Source: Mycolicibacterium septicum DSM 44393
Lineage (GTDB): Bacteria > Actinomycetota > Actinomycetes > Mycobacteriales > Mycobacteriaceae
DNA length: 64,000 bases
NCBI RefSeq assembly: GCF_000455325.1
Contig: NZ_HG322951.1
Coordinates: forward strand, 3,519,182 to 3,583,181
Direction of reading: 5' to 3'
The translations under genes were made by a program, and so were the position numbers. The notes below the pieces were generated by a model. That model made no database searches, had not been told where the DNA came from, and saw only the letters and a list, made by a program, of their open reading frames with translations. This document shows, piece after piece, positions 18,916 to 27,328 of the stretch (its first letter is position 1; each line of letters begins with the position of its first letter).

Positions 18916-20361
18916 ATGAGACGCACCGTCGGCGTCCCGCGTACGCGAGGAACAGTTGGGGCATCTGCACCCTGGCTGGTCGGCCGTTTCTGGGCCGTGC
19001 CGGTGACCGTCGCGATGCTGTTGACCACGGCGATGTCGGGCGGTGTCCCGGCCGCGGCTGATCCCGGGGCGCCCGATCAGGTCGCCACGCTCGTCGCCGC
19101 GGTGGCCAACGCCGACCAGAAGCTGCAGGAGTTGGGCGCTGCCATCCAGACCCAGCAGGAAGCCGTCAACAAGGCCATCGTCGACGTGCAGGACGCCCGC
19201 GACGCCGCAGCGACGGCGCAGCAGGAGGTCGACGCCAGCCAGCAGGGAATCGCCGACGCCAATGCCGCCATCGCCGAGGCGCAGAAGAGGTTCGACACCT
19301 TCGCCGCGGCCACTTACGTCAACGGCCCGTCGAGCTCGTATCTGACCGCGTCGGACCCCGCTGACATCGCACGCACCGCGGCGACCGGCCAGACCCTGGC
19401 GGCCAGCACGGACAAGGTGATCACCGATCTGCAGCGGGCCCGCACCGAGCAGGTGAACCGCGAGTCGGCCGCCCGGCTGGCCAAGCAGAACGCCGACCAG
19501 GCCACGGTCAATGCCCAGACCAGTCAGGACTCCGCGGTCGCAGCACTGCAGCAGGCGCAGCAGACGTTCAGTGCCCAGCAGGGTGAGCTGCAGCGGTTGA
19601 CCGACGAACGGGCAACGGCGGCAGCCCAACTCGCTCAGGTGCACAAGGCCTCGGCGCCGATCGCCGCCGCGCCGGCGCAGGGCGCGGCACCGCAGGTCGC
19701 GGCGGGGGACTGGGATCGGGCTCCCGGCGCTCCGGCTCAGGCGGGCCAGAAGTGGGACGGCGAATGGGATCCCACGCTGCCTGCGATTCCCAGTGCGTTC
19801 GTCAGCGGTGACCCGATCGCGATCATCAACACCGTTCTGGGGATCTCGTCGACCTCGGCTCAGGTCACCCAGAACATGGGCCGCGGCTTCCTGCAGAAGC
19901 TCGGCATCCTGCCCACTCCGACCGGCTACACCAACGGGGCTATTCCGCGGGTATACGGAAGGCAGGCATCCGAATACGTCATCCAGCGGGCCGGCTCCCA
20001 GATGGGGGTTCCGTACTCGTGGGGCGGTGGCAACGCAGCCGGTGCCAGCCGTGGCATCGATTCGGGTGCCAACACGGTCGGGTTCGACTGTTCGGGTCTG
20101 ATCCTCTACGCATTCGCCGGTGTCGGCATCAAGCTGCCGCACTACTCGGGCTCGCAGTACAACGCCGGTCGCAAGATCCCGTCCTCGCAGATGCGGCGCG
20201 GTGACGTGATCTTCTACGGCCCCGGTGGCAGCCAGCACGTGACGCTCTACCTCGGCAACGGCCAGATGCTCGAAGCGCCCTACACGGGTTCGCACGTCAA
20301 GATCTCGCCGGTCCGGACCAGCGGGATGACCCCGTACGTCGTCCGCTACATCGAATACTGA
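18916..20361 (+). CDS. ripA: RipA, peptidoglycan endopeptidase
   Basis: Secreted NlpC/P60 D,L-endopeptidase needed for daughter-cell separation, 481 residues from the ATG at 18916; an in-frame TTG at 18907 is only 2 nt from the GGAG and less likely. A signal peptide is visible, with hydrophobic stretch VPVTVAMLLTTAMSG and likely cleavage after GVPAAA. Residues about 55-240 form a long Ala/Gln-rich coiled coil that autoinhibits the enzyme in M. tuberculosis RipA (Rv1477). An Ala/Pro linker follows. The catalytic domain has C392 (GFDCSGL) and H441 (GSQHVTLYLG). ripB follows after 10 bp. Confidence 0.95.
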   Translation: MRRTVGVPRTRGTVGASAPWLVGRFWAVPVTVAMLLTTAMSGGVPAAADPGAPDQVATLVAAVANADQKLQELGAAIQTQQEAVNKAIVDVQDARDAAATAQQEVDASQQGIADANAAIAEAQKRFDTFAAATYVNGPSSSYLTASDPADIARTAATGQTLAASTDKVITDLQRARTEQVNRESAARLAKQNADQATVNAQTSQDSAVAALQQAQQTFSAQQGELQRLTDERATAAAQLAQVHKASAPIAAAPAQGAAPQVAAGDWDRAPGAPAQAGQKWDGEWDPTLPAIPSAFVSGDPIAIINTVLGISSTSAQVTQNMGRGFLQKLGILPTPTGYTNGAIPRVYGRQASEYVIQRAGSQMGVPYSWGGGNAAGASRGIDSGANTVGFDCSGLILYAFAGVGIKLPHYSGSQYNAGRKIPSSQMRRGDVIFYGPGGSQHVTLYLGNGQMLEAPYTGSHVKISPVRTSGMTPYVVRYIEY

Positions 20362-20371
20362 TGGGAATACC

Positions 20372-21067
20372 TTGCGCTCCTTCGTCTTACGTTGCCTGAT
20401 ACTGATCGCCGCAACTGCGTTCGCGGCGATCAGTTTGGTGGCGCCGGCCGGTGCCGCGCCTGACGACGGGCAGTGGGATCCCACTCTTCCGAAGCTCGTC
20501 AGCTCCGGGGCGCCCGGCGACCCGGTCGCCATCGCCAACGCGTCGTTCCAGGTCAGCCAGCTCGCGCTGCAGACCACGCAGAACCTCGGTTCGCAGTTCC
20601 TGCAGAGCATCGGGCTGGCCCCGAAGCAGGCGGCCTCGTCATTCCCCGGCGGCCGGGTCCGTGGCCCGCAGGCCATCGAATACGCGATCCGGCGCGGGGG
20701 TACCCAGATGGGCGTGCCCTACTCGTGGGGCGGTGGCACCCTGACCGGTCCCGGCCCCGGTGTGGACTACGACGCCGGGAAGATGGGCTTCGACTGTTCC
20801 GGCCTGACTCGCTACGCCTTCGCCGGCGTGGGTGTGCAGATTCCGAAGTACTCGGGTGACCAGTACAACACCGGCCGCAAGGTGCCGGTGGCCCAGGCAA
20901 AGCGCGGTGATCTCCTGTTCTGGGGCCCCGGCGGTAGCCAGCACGTGGCGATGTATCTCGGCGGCGGGAAGATGCTGGAGGCGTCGGGCAGCGCGGAAAA
21001 AGTCACCGTGAGCCCGGTCCGCACCTCGGGCATCCAGCCCTATGCGGCCCGCATCATCGAATCCTGA
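20372..21067 (+). CDS. ripB: RipB, peptidoglycan endopeptidase
   Basis: Secreted NlpC/P60 endopeptidase without the long coiled coil of RipA, 231 residues from the TTG at 20372. The signal peptide is MRSFVLRCLILIAATAFAAI with probable cleavage after PAGAA. The catalytic cysteine is C142 (GFDCSGLTRYAFAG) and the histidine is H191 (GSQHVAMYLG). The segment QWDPTLPKLVSSGAPGDPVAIAN repeats the linker-to-catalytic junction of RipA, showing the two genes arose by duplication. Matches Rv1478. Confidence 0.94.
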   Translation: MRSFVLRCLILIAATAFAAISLVAPAGAAPDDGQWDPTLPKLVSSGAPGDPVAIANASFQVSQLALQTTQNLGSQFLQSIGLAPKQAASSFPGGRVRGPQAIEYAIRRGGTQMGVPYSWGGGTLTGPGPGVDYDAGKMGFDCSGLTRYAFAGVGVQIPKYSGDQYNTGRKVPVAQAKRGDLLFWGPGGSQHVAMYLGGGKMLEASGSAEKVTVSPVRTSGIQPYAARIIES

Positions 21068-21122
21068 GGGGAACCTGAAGTCTTCCGGGCAGCGTCGACG
21101 GATCTCGAAGTGCCTGGAATAG

Positions 21123-21152
21123 TTGACGACGGGCACCCGATTGCCCGATAGA
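21123..21152 (+). promoter_or_regulatory. Possible SigA-type promoter for moxR1
   Basis: TTGACG at 21123-21128 and GATAGA at 21147-21152 are separated by 18 bp, in the 136-bp gap between ripB and moxR1. A strong GGGAGGAAG ribosome-binding sequence precedes the ATG at 21204. Start-site data would be needed to confirm it. Confidence 0.4.
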
Positions 21153-21203
21153 ACATGTTTGCATGACCAGCGTTTTGTAGTCGAACACCGTGGGAGGAAG
21201 TTG

Positions 21204-22367
21204 ATGACGTCACCGAGTGGACCGCCGCAGGGCGCCGGAGGTTATCCCGGTTCGAGCCCGGCGCCGGGCTTTCCGCCCGGGTCGACCGGCTCCCACGCCG
21301 GGCCGGCTGCCCCGCAGGCCGCGACCAACGGCAACCTGCAGGCCGAGGTGCACACCCTGGAACGTGCCATCTTCGAGGTCAAGCGGATCATCGTCGGCCA
21401 GGACCAGCTCGTCGAGCGGATGCTCGTGGGGCTGCTCGCCAAGGGTCACGTCCTGCTCGAAGGTGTGCCCGGTGTGGCCAAGACCCTGGCGGTCGAGACG
21501 TTCGCCAAGGTCGTCGGCGGCACCTTCGCGCGCATCCAGTTCACCCCTGACCTGGTGCCCACCGACATCATCGGTACCCGCATCTACCGGCAGGGCAAAG
21601 AAGACTTCGACATCGAGCTGGGCCCGGTGGTGGTCAACTTCCTGCTCGCCGACGAGATCAACCGTGCGCCGGCCAAGGTGCAGTCCGCGCTCCTCGAGGT
21701 GATGGCCGAGCGCAAGATCTCCATCGGCGGCAAGACCTTCCCGCTGCCCAGCCCGTTCCTGGTGATGGCGACCCAGAACCCGATCGAGCAGGAAGGCGTC
21801 TACGCGCTGCCGGAAGCCCAGCGTGACCGCTTCCTGTTCAAGCTCAACGTCGACTACCCGACGCCGGAGGAAGAGCGCGAGATCATCTACCGGATGGGCG
21901 TCAAGCCCCCGGAGCCCAAGCAGATCCTGAACACCGGCGATCTGCTGCGGCTGCAGGAACTCGCGGCCAACACCTTCGTGCACCACGCGCTGGTGGACTA
22001 CGTGGTGCGGATCGTCACCGCGACGCGCGAGCCCGAGAAGTTCGGCATGCCCGATGCGAAGGCGTGGATCGCCTACGGTGCCTCGCCGCGTGCCTCGCTC
22101 GGCATCATCTCGGCGGCCCGCGCGCTGGCTTTGGTGCGCGGCCGTGACTACGTCATCCCGCAGGATGTCGTCGAGGTGATCCCCGATGTGCTGCGTCACC
22201 GCCTCGTGCTGACCTACGACGCGCTGGCCGATGAGGTCTCGGCTGAGACCGTGGTGAACCGGATCCTGCAGACGGTTGCCCTGCCTCAGGTGAATGCGCT
22301 TCCGCAGCAAGGGCATTCCGTTCCGCCCGCCGTACCTGCCGCGGCCGGCGCGGCGGGTGGTCGGTGA
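21204..22367 (+). CDS. moxR1: MoxR-family AAA+ ATPase (MoxR1)
   Basis: AAA+ chaperone-like ATPase, 387 residues from the ATG at 21204. The N-terminal 45 residues are a Pro/Gly-rich disordered tail. The Walker A is the MoxR variant GVPGVAKT at 87-94, and Walker B is FLLADE at 146-151, followed by NRAPAKVQSALLEVM. Later come ATQNPIEQEGVY (sensor region) and a lid domain. It forms a cassette with the DUF58 and VWA genes, in which MoxR is thought to remodel VWA-type partners. Matches Rv1479. Confidence 0.94.
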   Translation: MTSPSGPPQGAGGYPGSSPAPGFPPGSTGSHAGPAAPQAATNGNLQAEVHTLERAIFEVKRIIVGQDQLVERMLVGLLAKGHVLLEGVPGVAKTLAVETFAKVVGGTFARIQFTPDLVPTDIIGTRIYRQGKEDFDIELGPVVVNFLLADEINRAPAKVQSALLEVMAERKISIGGKTFPLPSPFLVMATQNPIEQEGVYALPEAQRDRFLFKLNVDYPTPEEEREIIYRMGVKPPEPKQILNTGDLLRLQELAANTFVHHALVDYVVRIVTATREPEKFGMPDAKAWIAYGASPRASLGIISAARALALVRGRDYVIPQDVVEVIPDVLRHRLVLTYDALADEVSAETVVNRILQTVALPQVNALPQQGHSVPPAVPAAAGAAGGR

Positions 22368-23308
22368 CCAGTTCCCGACGCACCGTCGACCTGCCGTCTC
22401 TGAAGCGCGGGGAGATTCGGGACCCCGCGTTGACGGCGGCGTTGCGCAAGCTTGAGCTGACGGTGCGGCGCAAGCTCGACGGAGTTCTGCACGGCGACCA
22501 CCTCGGTCTGATCCCGGGTCCGGGATCAGAGCCGGGGGATTCGCGGATCTACCAGCCCGGCGACGACGTGCGCCGGATGGACTGGTCGGTGACGGCGCGG
22601 ACACAGACGCCCCACGTGCGACAGATGATCGCCGACCGCGAACTGGAGACCTGGCTGGTCGTCGACATGTCGGCCAGCATGGACTTCGGTACTACCGGCT
22701 GCGAGAAGCGTGATCTGGCGGTGGCGGCCGCGGCCGCGATCGCGTTCCTCAACAGCGGTGGCGGCAACCGGATCGGCGCGATCATCGCCAACGGGGAGAC
22801 CGTGCGACGGGTTCCGGCATTGAGTGGGCGGCTGCACGAGCAGGAGCTGCTGCGGGCGATCGCCACCACGCCGAAGGCCGCGCCCGGGGTGCGGGGCGAC
22901 CTGGCCGGTGCCATCGATGCTCTCCGTCGTCCCGAGCGCAGGCGCGGCATGGCCGTGATCATCAGTGACTTCCTCGGGCCGATCAACTGGATGCGCCCGC
23001 TGCGGGCGATCGCCGGGCGCCACGAAGTACTGGGCATCGAGATCCTCGACCCGCGCGACGTCGAGTTGCCTGCTGTCGGCGATGTGGTGCTGCAGGACAC
23101 CGAGACCGGTGTCACCCGCGAGTTCACCATCGACGAGCAGTTGCGCAGCGATTTCGAGCGGGCCGCCGCGGCCCATCGTGAGGAAGTGGCCCGCACGTTG
23201 CGGCGGTGCGATGCACCGCTGCTGAGCCTCCGCACCGACCGGGACTGGATCGCCGATGTGGTCCGGTTTGTGGCTAGTCGGCGGCGCGGCGCACTGGCCA
23301 GCCGGTGA
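22364..23308 (+). CDS. DUF58 domain protein of the MoxR cassette (Rv1480-like)
   Basis: 314 residues; GTG start overlaps the moxR1 stop (GTGA). It has the DUF58 hallmark PGDDVRRMDWSVTARTQTPHVRQM and a VWA-like fold with a MIDAS-type DMSASMDFG motif (about residues 104-112). No transmembrane segments are evident, so it is probably soluble. It is a conserved partner of MoxR ATPases; the molecular role is not established. Confidence 0.9.
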   Translation: MTSSRRTVDLPSLKRGEIRDPALTAALRKLELTVRRKLDGVLHGDHLGLIPGPGSEPGDSRIYQPGDDVRRMDWSVTARTQTPHVRQMIADRELETWLVVDMSASMDFGTTGCEKRDLAVAAAAAIAFLNSGGGNRIGAIIANGETVRRVPALSGRLHEQELLRAIATTPKAAPGVRGDLAGAIDALRRPERRRGMAVIISDFLGPINWMRPLRAIAGRHEVLGIEILDPRDVELPAVGDVVLQDTETGVTREFTIDEQLRSDFERAAAAHREEVARTLRRCDAPLLSLRTDRDWIADVVRFVASRRRGALASR

Positions 23309-23330
23309 GCGCTTGCGCGAAGAGCGACGG
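23306..23330 (+). repeat. Copy 1 of a short dispersed repeat at a stop codon
   Basis: The core TGAGCGCTTGCGCG followed by AAGAGCGACGG begins with the stop codon of the DUF58 gene. Related copies lie at 26123 (just after the inhA stop) and, weaker, at 26259 inside the start of hemH. The core contains GCGC-TT-GCGC, a miniature inverted repeat. Confidence 0.6.
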
Positions 23331-23381
23331 GCACAGGTAGACGAAGCTTGACCAGCAACCAACCGAAATGACTTCTAGCAC

Positions 23382-24389
23382 ATGACTTTACCGATTCTCG
23401 GTCCGATGAGCCTGACGGGCTTCGCGCACGCGTGGTGGTTCCTGTTCCTCTTCGTGGTACTGGGCCTGCTGGCGTACTACGTCATCGTGCAGCGCGCGCG
23501 GAAGCAGCGGATCCTGCGGTTCGCCAACATGGAGCTGCTCGAAAGTGTGGCGCCCAAGCAACCGACCCGGTGGCGGCATCTGCCCGCCGCGCTGTTGGCG
23601 GTCTCACTCGTCCTGCTGACGGTCGCGATGGCCGGTCCCACCCATGACGTGCGGATTCCGCGCAACCGTGCGGTGGTGATGCTGGTGATCGACGTGTCGC
23701 AGTCGATGCGTGCCACCGACGTCGCGCCCAGCCGGCTGGCCGCCGCGCAGGAAGCCGCCAAGCAGTTCGCCGATCAGCTCACCCCGGGGATCAACCTGGG
23801 CCTGATCGCCTACGCAGGCACGGCCACGGTGCTGGTACAGCCGACCACCAACCGCGAGGCCACCAAGAACGGCCTGGACAAGCTGCAGCTGGCCGACCGG
23901 ACCGCCACCGGTGAAGGCATCTTCACGGCGCTGCAGGCGATCGCCACCGTGGGTGCGGTGATCGGCGGCGGTGACGAGAAACCGCCCGCGCGCATCGTGC
24001 TGATGTCCGACGGCAAGGAGACCGTGCCGTCCAACCCGGACAACCCCAAGGGTGCCTACACCGCGGCGCGCACCGCCAAGGACCAGGGGGTGCCGATCTC
24101 CACGGTGTCCTTCGGTACGCCCTACGGCTATGTCGAGATCAACGATCAGCGCCAGCCGGTGCCGGTCGACGACGAGATGCTCGGCAAGATCGCCAAGCTG
24201 TCCGGCGGAGACGCCTTCACCGCGTCCAGCCTGGAGCAGCTGAAGCAGGTGTTCACCTCGCTGCAGCAGCAGATCGGCTACGAGACGATCAAGGGCGACG
24301 CCAGCCTCGGCTGGCTGCGGCTGGGGGCATTGGTGCTGGCGCTGGCCGGTGTGGCGGCCCTGTTGATCAACCGCAGACTGCCCGGCTAG
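23382..24389 (+). CDS. VWA-domain membrane protein of the MoxR cassette (Rv1481-like)
   Basis: 335 residues. Two N-terminal membrane helices (about residues 17-37 and 68-84) are followed by a von Willebrand A domain with a complete MIDAS motif DVSQS at 104-108, and a C-terminal helix (WLRLGALVLALAGVAALLIN). The topology matches BatA-type proteins. It lies 73 bp after the DUF58 gene; that gap carries the short dispersed repeat. It may be an envelope-facing partner of MoxR1; the position next to ripAB suggests a link to cell-wall remodelling (inference). Confidence 0.9.
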   Translation: MTLPILGPMSLTGFAHAWWFLFLFVVLGLLAYYVIVQRARKQRILRFANMELLESVAPKQPTRWRHLPAALLAVSLVLLTVAMAGPTHDVRIPRNRAVVMLVIDVSQSMRATDVAPSRLAAAQEAAKQFADQLTPGINLGLIAYAGTATVLVQPTTNREATKNGLDKLQLADRTATGEGIFTALQAIATVGAVIGGGDEKPPARIVLMSDGKETVPSNPDNPKGAYTAARTAKDQGVPISTVSFGTPYGYVEINDQRQPVPVDDEMLGKIAKLSGGDAFTASSLEQLKQVFTSLQQQIGYETIKGDASLGWLRLGALVLALAGVAALLINRRLPG

Positions 24390-24401
24390 GACGCGATCCG
24401 G

Positions 24402-24427
24402 CCCGTGTGGTCGCCGGTCGACACGGG
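24402..24427 (+). repeat. Inverted repeat between the VWA gene and fabG1
   Basis: Arms CCCGTGT (24402-24408) and ACACGGG (24421-24427) can form a hairpin with a 12-nt loop. It begins 13 bp after the VWA stop and lies just ahead of the fabG1 promoter region. It may mark the end of the moxR1 transcript or act in the fabG1-inhA promoter; there is no T-run. Confidence 0.35.
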
Positions 24428-24473
24428 TGATGCGATTTTCAGACCATGCTGGTGAGGAGATAAGTTGGCGGGC

Positions 24474-25250
24474 ATGAGTGACAGCGTCGCCACCGAGAAT
24501 GCCACCGAAAGCCCCAACGCAGAATCCGGCGGCCGACCGGCATTCGTCTCCCGCTCCGTGCTGGTCACCGGTGGAAACCGGGGGATCGGCCTGGCGATCG
24601 CACAGCGCCTGGCCGCCGACGGGCACAAGGTGGCCGTCACCCACCGCGGATCCGGAGCGCCCGACGGGCTGTTCGGCGTCGTGTGCGACGTCACCGACAA
24701 CGAGGCCGTCGACCGCGCGTTCAAAGAGGTCGAAGAGCACCAGGGTCCGGTCGAGGTTCTGGTGTCCAACGCCGGGATCTCCCAGGATGCGTTCCTGATG
24801 CGGATGACCGAGGAGCGGTTCGAGAACGTCATCAACGCGAACCTCACCGGGGCGTTCCGGGTGGCGCAGCGGGCTTCGCGCAGCATGCAGCGCAAGCGTT
24901 TCGGCCGGATCATCTTCATCGGCTCGGTCTCGGGCATGTGGGGGATCGGCAACCAGGCCAACTACGCAGCCGCCAAGGCCGGCCTGATCGGCATGGCCCG
25001 CTCGATCTCCCGGGAACTGTCCAAGGCCGGTGTCACCGCGAACGTCGTGGCCCCCGGCTACATCGACACCGAGATGACCCGTTCCCTCGACGAGCGGATT
25101 CAGGCGGGCGCACTGGAGTTCATCCCGGCCAAGCGGGTCGGCACCGCAGACGAGGTCGCCGGTGCGGTCAGCTTCCTGGCGTCCGAGGATGCCGGCTACA
25201 TCGCGGGTGCGGTGATCCCGGTCGACGGCGGCATGGGTATGGGGCACTGA
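24474..25250 (+). CDS. fabG1: FabG1 (MabA), 3-oxoacyl-ACP reductase of FAS-II
   Basis: NADPH-dependent beta-ketoacyl-ACP reductase of mycolic acid elongation, 258 residues from the ATG at 24474. The Rossmann motif is TGGNRGIG. Catalytic residues are the Ser in FIGSVSG and the Tyr/Lys in NYAAAKAG. An in-frame TTG at 24465 has better spacing to the GAGGAG at 24454-24459, but comparison with M. tuberculosis MabA favours the ATG. It is first in the fabG1-inhA-hemH order; the region upstream is the site of isoniazid-resistance promoter mutations in M. tuberculosis. Confidence 0.95.
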   Translation: MSDSVATENATESPNAESGGRPAFVSRSVLVTGGNRGIGLAIAQRLAADGHKVAVTHRGSGAPDGLFGVVCDVTDNEAVDRAFKEVEEHQGPVEVLVSNAGISQDAFLMRMTEERFENVINANLTGAFRVAQRASRSMQRKRFGRIIFIGSVSGMWGIGNQANYAAAKAGLIGMARSISRELSKAGVTANVVAPGYIDTEMTRSLDERIQAGALEFIPAKRVGTADEVAGAVSFLASEDAGYIAGAVIPVDGGMGMGH

Positions 25251-25312
25251 CCCAAAAGCTCTGGACAACACGAACTTTCGCATAACTCTTCACCGAAGTA
25301 GGAGTCAGGACA

Positions 25313-26122
25313 ATGGCAGGTTTGCTCGAAGGCAAGCGCATCCTCGTCACGGGGATCATCACGGACAGCTCGATCGCGTTCCACATCGCCAAGGTGGCCC
25401 AGGAGGCCGGCGCCGAGCTGGTGCTCACCGGTTTCGATCGGATGAAGCTGATCCAGCGCATCGCCGACCGGCTGCCCAAGCCGGCACCGCTGCTCGAGCT
25501 CGACGTGCAGAACGAGGAGCACCTGGCAAGCCTGGCCGGACGCATCGGCGAGGTCATCGGTGAGGGCAACAAGCTCGACGGTGTGGTGCACTCGATCGGC
25601 TTCATGCCGCAGACCGGCATGGGCGTCAACCCCTTCTTCGACGCCCCCTACGAGGATGTCGCCAAGGGCATCCACATCTCGGCGTACTCCTACGCATCGC
25701 TGGCCAAGGCCACGCTGCCGATCATGAACGAAGGCGGCAGCATCGTCGGCATGGACTTCGATCCGACCCGCGCGATGCCGGCCTACAACTGGATGACGGT
25801 GGCCAAGAGCGCACTCGAGTCGGTCAACCGGTTCGTCGCCCGTGAGGCCGGCCCGTTCGGTGTCCGCTCCAACCTTGTTGCGGCGGGACCGATCCGGACC
25901 CTGGCCATGAGCGCCATCGTCGGCGGCGCGCTGGGTGCCGAGGCCGGGGATCAGATGCGGCTGCTCGAAGAGGGCTGGGATCAGCGCGCGCCGGTCGGCT
26001 GGAACATGAAGGACCCGGAGCCGGTCGCCAAGACGGTGTGTGCGCTGCTGTCGGACTGGCTGCCCGCCACCACCGGCACCATCGTCTACGCCGATGGCGG
26101 CGCCAGCACCCAGCTGTTGTGA
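25313..26122 (+). CDS. inhA: InhA, enoyl-ACP reductase of FAS-II
   Basis: NADH-dependent trans-2-enoyl-ACP reductase, target of isoniazid-NAD and triclosan, 269 residues, the exact length of M. tuberculosis InhA. The cofactor loop is TGIITDSSIAF (I16, S20, I21), with HSIGFMP (S94, I95) beneath NADH. The catalytic Y158 (PAYNWM) and K165 are present. All positions commonly mutated in resistance are wild type. It follows fabG1 by 62 bp. Confidence 0.97.
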   Translation: MAGLLEGKRILVTGIITDSSIAFHIAKVAQEAGAELVLTGFDRMKLIQRIADRLPKPAPLLELDVQNEEHLASLAGRIGEVIGEGNKLDGVVHSIGFMPQTGMGVNPFFDAPYEDVAKGIHISAYSYASLAKATLPIMNEGGSIVGMDFDPTRAMPAYNWMTVAKSALESVNRFVAREAGPFGVRSNLVAAGPIRTLAMSAIVGGALGAEAGDQMRLLEEGWDQRAPVGWNMKDPEPVAKTVCALLSDWLPATTGTIVYADGGASTQLL

Positions 26123-26148
26123 TGAGCGCTTGCGCGCGGAGCCGACGG
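26123..26148 (+). repeat. Copy 2 of the short dispersed repeat, after the inhA stop
   Basis: TGAGCGCTTGCGCG followed by CGGAGCCGACGG begins directly after the inhA stop codon and shares its 14-base core with the copy at 23306. A degenerate third copy (TGAGCCGCTTGCGCGAAGGGC, with one inserted base) lies at 26259-26279 within the first codons of hemH. Confidence 0.55.
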
Positions 26149-26166
26149 CTCTGACTTGTTTTTCGC

Positions 26167-26224
26167 CGAAACCGCATTCAGGCAGGTGTGCCACTCGCAC
26201 AAACCCTGCCGGAGTGCGGTTTCG
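26167..26224 (+). promoter_or_regulatory. Long imperfect hairpin in the inhA-hemH spacer
   Basis: The outer stem of 10 bp is CGAAACCGCA (26167-26176) with TGCGGTTTCG (26215-26224). A second stem is GGCAGG with CCTGCC, and the apical stem is TGTGC with GCACA. It ends 7 nt before the AAAGGAGAG ribosome-binding sequence of hemH. The T-run lies on the 5' side, so it is not a plus-strand terminator. It may control hemH translation, mRNA processing or polarity. Confidence 0.6.
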
Positions 26225-26247
26225 CGGTTCAAAGGAGAGGCACCCTG

Positions 26248-27300
26248 ATGGAGATTGATGAGCCGCTTGCGCGAAGGGCATCAAGCTTCGACGCGGTTCT
26301 GCTGCTGTCCTTCGGGGGACCGGAGGCGCCGGATCAGGTGATGCCGTTCCTGGAGAACGTGACCCGGGGGCGCGGCATCCCTGCCGAGCGGCTGGCCGAA
26401 GTCGCCGAGCACTACCTGCATTTCGGTGGGGTATCGCCGATCAATGGGATCAACCGGGCACTGATCGAGCAGTTGCGGGCCGAATTGCCCGGTATGCCGG
26501 TCTATTTCGGTAACCGGAACTGGGATCCCTTCGTCGAAGACACCGTTACGGCGATGCGCGACGACGGAATTCGGCGGGCGGCAGTGTTCACCACGTCGGC
26601 CTGGGGTGGGTATTCCAGCTGCACCCAGTACGTCGAGGACATCGCCCGGGCCCGGACCGCGGTGGGCGAGAACGCCCCCGAGCTCGTCAAACTGCGCCAG
26701 TACTTCGACCATCCGCTGCTGGTGGAGATGTTCGCCGACGCGATCGCGGCAGCGGCGGCCACATTGCCTGCCGAGCTGCGCGACGAGGCCCGGTTGGTGT
26801 TCACCGCGCACTCGGTACCCATCGCGGCCGATGAGCGGCACGGGCCGCGGCTCTACAGTCGCCAGGTCGGCTACGCGACGCGGCTGGTGGCCGCCGCCGC
26901 GGGCTACCAGGACTTCGACCAGGTGTGGCAGTCGCGGTCGGGTCCGCCCCGGATCCCGTGGCTGGAACCCGACGTCGCCGATCACCTGACCGCATTGGGC
27001 CAGAAGGGAACCCGGGCGGTCATCGTGTGCCCGATCGGGTTCGTCGCCGACCACATCGAAGTGGTCTGGGATCTGGACTACGAGCTGCGACTGCAGGCCG
27101 AGCAAGCCGGTATCGCCTTCGCGCGGGCCGGCACCCCGAATGCCGACAGGCGTTTCGCCCGGTTGGCCGCCGGACTGATCGATGAGCTCCGCACGGGTGC
27201 GGAGCCGCAGCGGGTGGCCGGTCCTGAGCCGGTGCCCGGCTACGGATTCAGCGTCAACGGTGCGCTGTGCTCACCGCACTGCTGTGGCATGCCGTCCTAG
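26248..27300 (+). CDS. hemH: Ferrochelatase (coproporphyrin/protoporphyrin type), Fe-S containing
   Basis: Inserts Fe2+ into the porphyrin in heme synthesis, 350 residues from the ATG at 26248, which follows a good ribosome-binding site; the frame is open from 26188 but that part is the intergenic hairpin. The catalytic histidine region is FTAHSVPIAADERHGPRLYSRQ. Cysteines in SSCTQYVEDI and in the C-terminal GALCSPHCCGMPS match the [2Fe-2S] ligands of mycobacterial ferrochelatases. Known in M. tuberculosis as hemZ/hemH (Rv1485). Actinobacteria generally use coproporphyrin III as substrate. Confidence 0.94.
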   Translation: MEIDEPLARRASSFDAVLLLSFGGPEAPDQVMPFLENVTRGRGIPAERLAEVAEHYLHFGGVSPINGINRALIEQLRAELPGMPVYFGNRNWDPFVEDTVTAMRDDGIRRAAVFTTSAWGGYSSCTQYVEDIARARTAVGENAPELVKLRQYFDHPLLVEMFADAIAAAAATLPAELRDEARLVFTAHSVPIAADERHGPRLYSRQVGYATRLVAAAAGYQDFDQVWQSRSGPPRIPWLEPDVADHLTALGQKGTRAVIVCPIGFVADHIEVVWDLDYELRLQAEQAGIAFARAGTPNADRRFARLAAGLIDELRTGAEPQRVAGPEPVPGYGFSVNGALCSPHCCGMPS

Positions 27301-27328
27301 TACGCGAACCACCTGAGGCCGGGAAAAT

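Noticed and set aside
23601..25283. Minus-strand gene corresponding to Rv1482c between the VWA gene and fabG1
   Set aside because: Only shadow frames lie here; the 84-bp gap between 24389 and 24474 leaves no room, so the gene is absent.
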